DNA of 64,000 nucleotides from Enterobacter hormaechei ATCC 49162 (GTDB taxonomy: Bacteria; Pseudomonadota; Gammaproteobacteria; Enterobacterales; Enterobacteriaceae), in NCBI RefSeq assembly GCF_001875655.1, contig NZ_MKEQ01000001.1, positions 248,001 through 312,000 of the forward strand, read 5' to 3'. The notes below the pieces were generated by a model that saw only the letters and a list, made by a program, of their open reading frames with translations, searched no databases and had not been told where the DNA came from. This document shows, one piece after another, positions 58,442-64,000 of this stretch; positions within the stretch are counted from its first letter, which is position 1; each line of letters opens with the position of its first letter. The position numbers and the translations under genes are program-made.

Positions 58442-58540
58442 GATGAAATTAACCACTCCTTAGTGATATTCACCAGGTGAGCATAGCTGTCGGCTGAGTA
58501 AATATCAATCACATACAGTAAAATCAATAAGATAAAAAGT

Positions 58541-58556
58541 TGGCATGGCATTTGTA
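58541..58556 (+). promoter_or_regulatory. sigma54 promoter of pspABCD
   Basis: TGGCATG-N4-TTGTA fits the -24/-12 consensus TGGCACG-N4-TTGCW with two changes and correct GG-to-G(C/T) spacing, 52 bp before pspA. PspF binds upstream, with help from IHF in E. coli. Confidence 0.8.
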
Positions 58557-58607
58557 TTACCTGTTCAGCAGGGCATCGCCCGATAACAGAACTATGAGGA
58601 TTGAATT

Positions 58608-59276
58608 ATGGGTATTTTTTCTCGTTTTGCCGACATCGTGAACGCCAACATCAACTCACTGCTGGAGAAAGCGGAAGATCCGCAGAAGCTGGTGCGCCTG
58701 ATGATTCAGGAGATGGAAGACACGCTGGTTGAAGTACGCTCCACCTCCGCCCGCGCGCTGGCAGAGAAAAAGCAGTTGACGCGTCGTATCGAGCAGGCGA
58801 CCTCCCAGCTCAACGAGTGGCAGGAAAAGGCCGAACTGGCGCTTCGTAAAGATAAAGAAGATTTGGCTCGCGCTGCGCTGATTGAAAAACAGAAGCTGAG
58901 CGATATGGTCACCACCCTGGAACATGAAGTGACGCTGGTGGATGATACGCTGACGCGTATGAAGAAAGAGATCGGTGAGCTTGAAAACAAACTCAGCGAA
59001 ACCCGCGCACGTCAACAGGCGCTGGCGCTGCGCCACCAGGCGGCAAGCTCGTCCCGCGACGTGCGACGCCAGCTGGACAGCGGCAAACTGGATGAAGCGA
59101 TGGCGCGTTTCGAATCGTTTGAACGCCGTATCGACCACATGGAAGCGGAAGCTGAAAGCCACAGCATCGGTAAGCAGAAAACCCTGGATCAGCAGTTTGC
59201 TGACCTGAAAGCCGATGATGAAATTAGCGAGCAGCTGGCTGCGCTGAAAGCCAAAATGAAACAAGACAACCAATAA
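58608..59276 (+). CDS. pspA: PspA, phage-shock protein A (ESCRT-III-like)
   Basis: 222 residues, almost wholly coiled coil after an amphipathic N-terminal helix ([20 protein letters not shown]). It binds stressed membranes as oligomers and inhibits PspF when free. First gene of pspABCD. Confidence 0.97.
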   Translation: MGIFSRFADIVNANINSLLEKAEDPQKLVRLMIQEMEDTLVEVRSTSARALAEKKQLTRRIEQATSQLNEWQEKAELALRKDKEDLARAALIEKQKLSDMVTTLEHEVTLVDDTLTRMKKEIGELENKLSETRARQQALALRHQAASSSRDVRRQLDSGKLDEAMARFESFERRIDHMEAEAESHSIGKQKTLDQQFADLKADDEISEQLAALKAKMKQDNQ

Positions 59277-59325
59277 TAATTCCTGCGGCACCTGAGCGTG
59301 CCGCATCGTAAGACAAGGAGTACAC

Positions 59326-59550
59326 ATGAGCGCGCTTTTTCTGGCTATACCCCTGACCATTTTTGTGCTGTTTGTTCTGCCCATCTGGTTATGGCTGCAC
59401 TACAGCAACCGTTCTTCACGCGGTGAGTTGTCCCAGAGTGAACAGCAGCGGCTGGCGCAACTCTCTGCGGAGGCAAATAAAATGCGCGAACGTATTCAGG
59501 CGCTGGAAGCTATCCTGGATGCGGAACACCCGAACTGGAGGGAGCGATAA
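59326..59550 (+). CDS. pspB: PspB, inner-membrane stress sensor
   Basis: 74 residues, one N-terminal membrane span and a cytoplasmic coiled coil. It acts with PspC to draw PspA from PspF. The stop overlaps the pspC start by one base. Confidence 0.95.
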   Translation: MSALFLAIPLTIFVLFVLPIWLWLHYSNRSSRGELSQSEQQRLAQLSAEANKMRERIQALEAILDAEHPNWRER

Positions 59551-59909
59551 TGGCTGGACTGAATCTGAATAAAAAACTGTGGCGCATCCCGCAGCAGGGC
59601 ATGGTACGGGGCGTTTGCGCCGGACTGGCACACTATCTGGATGTTCCGGTAAAACTGGTGCGTGTGGTCACCGTGTTGTCGATTTTCTTCGGCCTGGCCT
59701 TTATTACGCTGGTGGCTTATATCATTTTGTCGTTTGTGCTCGATCCGATGCCGGAAGGTGAACTGGATGCAGAGAACACGCCAACCAGCAGCGATCTCCT
59801 TAACGCGGTCGATGAACAGCTAAGCGCAGGGGAGAAGCGATTGCGTGAGATGGAACGTTATGTCACCTCCGATACCTTTACGCTGAGAAGTCGTTTTCGT
59901 CAGCTTTAA
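59550..59909 (+). CDS. pspC: PspC, inner-membrane stress sensor
   Basis: 119 residues with the PspC domain (LWRIPQQGMVRGVCAGLAHY) and a membrane span (VVTVLSIFFGLAFITLVAYI), then an acidic tail. Partner of PspB. Confidence 0.95.
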   Translation: MAGLNLNKKLWRIPQQGMVRGVCAGLAHYLDVPVKLVRVVTVLSIFFGLAFITLVAYIILSFVLDPMPEGELDAENTPTSSDLLNAVDEQLSAGEKRLREMERYVTSDTFTLRSRFRQL

Positions 59910-59921
59910 GAGAGAACTTAC

Positions 59922-60146
59922 ATGAAACAAAACTGGCAACAGGCCGGTCAGAAGGTAAAACCCGGCCTGAAAATCGCAGGTAAACTGGTTCTGATGACGG
60001 CGTTACGTTATGGCCCGGCCGGTGTGGCGGGTTGGGCGATCAAATCTGTTGCCCGCAAGCCGGTCAGAATGTTGCTGGCGGTTGCTCTGGAGCCGCTGTT
60101 ACAAAAACTGGCAAAACGCGTTTCCCGGCGCTACTTTTCACGTTAG
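59922..60146 (+). CDS. pspD: PspD, phage-shock protein D
   Basis: 74 residues, amphipathic, membrane-associated ([20 protein letters not shown]). Last psp gene here; the rhodanese gene pspE that follows in E. coli is absent. A GC-rich imperfect hairpin at about 60160-60186 follows. Confidence 0.92.
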   Translation: MKQNWQQAGQKVKPGLKIAGKLVLMTALRYGPAGVAGWAIKSVARKPVRMLLAVALEPLLQKLAKRVSRRYFSR

Positions 60147-60290
60147 TCCCTCCCGCATACGCCCTTTCTCGCCAGGAGAAGGGGCATGAGTTCCCCCTCT
60201 GCGTTTCTTCTGCTTTTCTTCTTTCTTTGCGGCAGCTCACAATAATGCGTTGCGCTGCTCTGAGATTGCGGCTTTCTGCGCCCGGGTCCG

Positions 60291-60319
60291 TTGACAGATA
60301 TTTTTCATGGGAGTAGATT
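60291..60319 (+). promoter_or_regulatory. Likely sigma70 promoter of ycjM
   Basis: TTGACA (60291-60296), 17-bp spacer, TAGATT (60314-60319). The start near 60326 leaves a short leader before the ATG at 60342 and excludes the longer upstream frame as coding. Confidence 0.65.
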
Positions 60320-60341
60320 GCCACCCCGTGGGACCGCTACC

Positions 60342-62039
60342 ATGGAAAATAATGTGAACGCGAAAATTAAAAAACTTATCAATCATATTTACGGTGAATC
60401 ATTTTCAGATGCACACCTGGACGTGTTATTAACTAAGCTTGAAAAAGCGGCGGTTAATATTACGGAAAAACGTAAGTCAGGCTGGGATGAAAAAGACGTG
60501 GTGCTGATTACGTATGCCGATCAGTTCTCCGCGAAAGGGGAGAAAGCGTTGCCGGTATTCACCCGGTTCTATAATGAATGGCTTTCCCGTACGTTTTCCC
60601 ATGTCCATCTGTTACCGTTTTATCCATGGTCTTCGGACGATGGATTTTCCGTTATCGATTATCACGAGGTGGCACATGAAACCGGAACCTGGCAGGATGT
60701 TGCGGAATTAAAACAGTCAGCCAGCTTAATGTTTGACTTCGTTTGCAACCATATGTCAGCGAAAAGTGAATGGTTTGCTAATTATCTGGCGCAGAAGCCA
60801 GGCTACGAAGATTTCTTTATTTCTGTCGATCCCGAAACCGATTTATCCGCCGTGACGCGTCCACGCGCATTACCGCTGCTGACGCCATTCACGCTTCATG
60901 ATGGCAGCGTTCGTCATCTGTGGACCACCTTCAGTGAGGACCAGATCGATCTCAATTTCGCCTCGCCGCAGGTGCTGATTGCAATGGTTGACGTTCTGCT
61001 CCATTACCTCATGGAAGGGGCGCGTTATATCCGTCTGGATGCGGTTGGGTTTATGTGGAAGATCCCGGGAACTACCTGCATTCATCTGGAACAAACCCAT
61101 TGCCTTATCCAGCTGTTCCGCGCCATTACGGACGCCGTGGCGCCTGGAACGGTGATAATCACTGAGACAAATGTTCCCCACAAAGACAATATCTCTTACT
61201 TCGGTAATGGCGAAAATGAAGCCCAGATGGTCTATCAGTTTTCCTTACCTCCGCTGGTGCTGCACGCCGTTCATTGTCAGGACGTTAAAGCCCTGTGTCA
61301 GTGGGCGGGGTCACTGGCGCTGCCTTCAACACACACCACATGGTTTAATTTCCTGGCCTCGCATGATGGTATCGGTTTAAACCCATTACGCGGCATCCTT
61401 CCGGAATCCGAGATCCTCTCGCTGGTCGACAAGCTTCAGCAGGAAGGCGCGCTGGTTAACTGGAAAAATAATCCAGACGGAACGCGAAGCCCTTATGAAA
61501 TTAATGTCACCTATCTTGATGCGTTAAGTTTACGAGACAGTTCAGATGATGAGCGCATTGCCCGGTTCATCCTGGCGCATGCTGTGTTGTTAAGTTTCCC
61601 TGGCGTACCGGCTGTTTATATTCAAAGCATTCTCGGTTCGCGTAACGATTATGAAGGGGTTGAGCGTCTCGGATATAACCGTGCGATAAACCGGAAGAAA
61701 TATACCGCAGGTCAGGTTGATCGGGAACTCAATAATAAGAAGAGTATTCGTTATCAAATTTATTCTCGTTTGAGTGAGCTTATCGCTATTCGTCGCGGAG
61801 AGAGTGCGTTCCATCCCGACGGTCAGGCTATTTTTGACGCAATGGGTGAACATATTCTTAAAATTGTTCGTGTTGCTAAAAATGGCGAGCGAATAACAGC
61901 ATTATTTAATTTTAGCAATAAAATGCAGACCGTTTATGAACAAACGCACTTCGGTAAAGAATTACTATCAGGACAAGATATTAGCGGTACGGAACTGACC
62001 CTCAATCCATGGCAGGTCATGTGGATTAAAGAAAACTAA
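60342..62039 (+). CDS. ycjM: YcjM, GH13 glycoside phosphorylase (glucosylglycerate phosphorylase type)
   Basis: 565 residues from the ATG at 60342. Sucrose-phosphorylase-like GH13 barrel: nucleophile Asp in YIRLDAVGF, acid/base Glu in IITETNVPH, and third carboxylate in NFLASHDGIG. E. coli YcjM phosphorolyses glucosylglycerate. It begins the ycjMNO... sugar-uptake operon; ycjN follows 13 bp later. Confidence 0.94.
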   Translation: MENNVNAKIKKLINHIYGESFSDAHLDVLLTKLEKAAVNITEKRKSGWDEKDVVLITYADQFSAKGEKALPVFTRFYNEWLSRTFSHVHLLPFYPWSSDDGFSVIDYHEVAHETGTWQDVAELKQSASLMFDFVCNHMSAKSEWFANYLAQKPGYEDFFISVDPETDLSAVTRPRALPLLTPFTLHDGSVRHLWTTFSEDQIDLNFASPQVLIAMVDVLLHYLMEGARYIRLDAVGFMWKIPGTTCIHLEQTHCLIQLFRAITDAVAPGTVIITETNVPHKDNISYFGNGENEAQMVYQFSLPPLVLHAVHCQDVKALCQWAGSLALPSTHTTWFNFLASHDGIGLNPLRGILPESEILSLVDKLQQEGALVNWKNNPDGTRSPYEINVTYLDALSLRDSSDDERIARFILAHAVLLSFPGVPAVYIQSILGSRNDYEGVERLGYNRAINRKKYTAGQVDRELNNKKSIRYQIYSRLSELIAIRRGESAFHPDGQAIFDAMGEHILKIVRVAKNGERITALFNFSNKMQTVYEQTHFGKELLSGQDISGTELTLNPWQVMWIKEN

Positions 62040-62052
62040 AAAGGACCCAAAA

Positions 62053-63345
62053 ATGAAAATGCCCAAAATTGTGCTGTTATCAGCACTGGTTTCGTGCGCC
62101 CTGTTATCAGGCTGTAAGGACGATAAAGCATCTCAGGTCACCATTGAGTTTATGCACTCGTCGGTAGAACAGGAGCGTCAGGCAGTTATTACGAAACTGA
62201 TCGAAAAATTCGAAAAAGAGAACCCGACTATCACGGTGAAACAGGTTCCCGTTGAGGAAGATGCCTATAACACCAAAGTCATTACGTTGGCCCGTACCGG
62301 CGCGCTGCCGGAAGTGATTGAAGTCAGCCATGACTACGCCAAAGTCATGGATAAAGAGCAACTGCTGGACCGTGAAGCGATCGGCAACGCGATCAAAGCC
62401 GTTGGCGAAGACACGTTCTACGACGGCATTTTACGCGTTGTTCGCACTGAAGACGGTACCGCATGGACAGGGGTGCCGGTTAGCGCCTGGCTGTCCGGTG
62501 TCTGGTATCACAAAGATGCGCTCGCGGCAGCGGGGATCGGAGAACCACACAACTGGGAGCAACTGCTGAAAGCCAGTCAGGCGCTCAACGATCCGGCGAA
62601 AAAACACTACGGTATCGCGCTTCCAACCGCAGAAAGCGTCATGACGGAGCAGGCCTTCTCGCAGTTTGCTCTGTCTGGAGGGGCTAACGTCTTTGATGCA
62701 AGCGGCAACGTGAAAATCGAGACCCCTGAAATGTCGAAAGCGTTGGCGTTTTATCGGGCACTGGCCGCGAACACCATGCCGGGCTCGAATGATGTCATGG
62801 AGATCAAAGACGCCTTCATGAACGGCTCTGCGCCTATGGCGGTTTATTCCACCTATATCCTGCCCGCGGTCTACAAAGATGGTAATCCGGCCAACCTGGG
62901 ATTTGTTGTCCCGACGGAAAAATCATCTGCCGTGTACGGCATGATCACCTCGTTGACGATCACGACCGGTCAGACCGAAGCAGAAACGCAGGCGGCCGAA
63001 AAATTTGTGACCTGGATGGAGCAGGCGCAGAACGCCTCTGACTGGGTGATGATGTCCCCTGGCGCGGCGCTGCCAGTGAACAAACTTGTGGTGGGCACTG
63101 AAAGCTGGAAAAACAACGACGTGATCAAAGCCTTCGGCCAACTGCCTTACGAGCTGATTGCGCAGTTCCCGAACGTCCAGGTGTTTGGTGCGGTGGGGGA
63201 CAAAAACTTTACCCGCATGGGAGACGTTACCGGGTCCGGCATTATCAGTTCCATGGTGCATAACGTGACGGTGGGTCAAAAAGATCTCAATGCGACGTTA
63301 AGCAACAGCCAGAAAAAACTGACTGACCTGATCTCACAACGATAG
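62053..63345 (+). CDS. ycjN: YcjN, sugar ABC transporter substrate-binding lipoprotein
   Basis: 430 residues with a lipoprotein signal (lipobox LLSGCKDD). Extracellular solute-binding family 1 fold (TIEFMHSSVEQERQAVITKL; VPVSAWLSGVWYHKDAL). It captures the sugar imported by YcjOP; the ligand is probably a kojibiose- or glucosylglycerate-type saccharide. Confidence 0.95.
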   Translation: MKMPKIVLLSALVSCALLSGCKDDKASQVTIEFMHSSVEQERQAVITKLIEKFEKENPTITVKQVPVEEDAYNTKVITLARTGALPEVIEVSHDYAKVMDKEQLLDREAIGNAIKAVGEDTFYDGILRVVRTEDGTAWTGVPVSAWLSGVWYHKDALAAAGIGEPHNWEQLLKASQALNDPAKKHYGIALPTAESVMTEQAFSQFALSGGANVFDASGNVKIETPEMSKALAFYRALAANTMPGSNDVMEIKDAFMNGSAPMAVYSTYILPAVYKDGNPANLGFVVPTEKSSAVYGMITSLTITTGQTEAETQAAEKFVTWMEQAQNASDWVMMSPGAALPVNKLVVGTESWKNNDVIKAFGQLPYELIAQFPNVQVFGAVGDKNFTRMGDVTGSGIISSMVHNVTVGQKDLNATLSNSQKKLTDLISQR

Positions 63346-63366
63346 GAGCGCTTTGCGAAGGGAATT

Positions 63367-64000
63367 ATGAAGACGTTGTTTTCTGGTCGTTCAGATATGC
63401 CTTTCGCCATGCTGCTGTTGGCCCCCAGCCTGATTTTGCTGGGGGGCCTGGTGGCCTGGCCAATGATTTCCAACATTGAAATCAGTTTTTTACGTTTACC
63501 GCTGAACCCGCGCATTGATGCGGTGTTTGTCGGCCTTGATAACTACATTCGCATCCTGGGTGATGCTGCATTCTGGCACTCGCTGTGGATGACGTTCTGG
63601 TACACGGCGCTGGTCGTGCTCGGCAGCACCGGGCTGGGGCTGGCCGTAGCGATCTTCTTTAACCGTGAATTCCGCATGCGGAAAACGGCACGTTCACTGG
63701 TGATCCTGTCCTATGTGACGCCGTCTATTTCACTGGTGTTTGCCTGGAAATACATGTTCAACAACGGCTACGGGATTGTGAACTATCTGGGCGTTGATCT
63801 GCTGCATCTCTACGATCAGGCGCCGCTGTGGTTCGACAACCCTGGCAGCAGTTTTGTGCTGGTTGTGCTGTTCGCCATCTGGCGTTACTTCCCGTATGCC
63901 TTTATCTCGTTCCTCGCGATTTTACAGACCATTGATAAATCGTTGTACGAAGCGGCAGAGATGGACGGGGCGAATGCCTGGCAGCGTTTCCGTATCGTGA
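63367..64000 (+). CDS. ycjO: YcjO, sugar ABC transporter permease (3' end beyond window)
   Basis: At least 211 residues from ATG at 63367, preceded 22 bp earlier by the ycjN stop. MalF-type permease with several spans (PFAMLLLAPSLILLGGLVAW) and the EAA loop EAAEMDGANAWQRFRIV at the window edge. The rest of the operon lies outside. Confidence 0.93.
   Translation, partial: MKTLFSGRSDMPFAMLLLAPSLILLGGLVAWPMISNIEISFLRLPLNPRIDAVFVGLDNYIRILGDAAFWHSLWMTFWYTALVVLGSTGLGLAVAIFFNREFRMRKTARSLVILSYVTPSISLVFAWKYMFNNGYGIVNYLGVDLLHLYDQAPLWFDNPGSSFVLVVLFAIWRYFPYAFISFLAILQTIDKSLYEAAEMDGANAWQRFRIV

Overview
ORGANISM. The window reads as a chromosomal segment of an enteric bacterium of the Enterobacter type. 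Gene order follows the E. coli K-12 stretch from yciC through trp, topA, cysB, acnA, pyrF, rnb, fabI, sap and psp to ycjMNO. The trp leader and operator are classically enteric, and an rpfF gene sits beside the pdeR/rpfR gene, as known in Cronobacter and Enterobacter relatives. The genus is inferred from layout and remembered protein similarity; no search was run. LAYOUT. 1-7 kb: an IroN/FepA-type siderophore receptor (cut by the window edge) behind a Fur box, yciBC, a YkgJ-type cysteine-cluster protein, ompW, a small secreted unknown, a zinc-ribbon small ORF that seems to use a non-AUG start, and yedEF. 7-15.3 kb: the complete trp operon with promoter/operator, leader peptide and attenuator, then rnm and yciO. 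15.4-25.9 kb: a 10.5-kb integrated island between perfect 21-bp direct repeats, inserted in the 5' leader of rluB. It carries a tyrosine integrase, an arsHRBC arsenic cassette, a serine resolvase with a res-like site, a tightly overlapping operon with an SF3/DUF5906-type helicase and a TAGCCCTG iteron cluster, and about 1.3 kb of structured, mostly non-coding DNA. 25.9-43.7 kb: rluB, cobO, yciK, sohB, yciN, topA, cysB, three small ORFs (ymiA, yciX, ymiC), acnA, ribA, pgpB, lapAB, pyrF, yciH, osmB, yciT, yciZ. 43.8-46.5 kb: rpfF, encoding a diffusible-signal-factor synthase, convergent with its receptor gene rpfR/pdeR. 46.7-64 kb: rnb, yciW, fabI, a RidA/TetR pair with twin operators, sapABCDF, pspF/pspABCD and ycjMNO (ycjO cut by the window end). 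HOW THE GENES WORK TOGETHER. Most of the window is housekeeping: tryptophan synthesis, rRNA modification and processing, DNA topology, fatty-acid synthesis, LPS control and envelope stress. Two loci stand out. First, the RpfF/RpfR fatty-acid signalling pair: RpfF looks intact, but rpfR has lost about 160 bp across the EAL core. The loss lies at a 6-bp repeat and shifts the frame, which leaves an FI-PAS-GGDEF protein without a working phosphodiesterase. Second, the arsenic island: it regenerates the rluB leader hairpin at its right end, and its outward-facing end carries a sigma70-like promoter that may now drive rluB. LIMITS. Identities come from reading the translations and recalling family sequences. 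No alignments, folding or genome comparisons were run.
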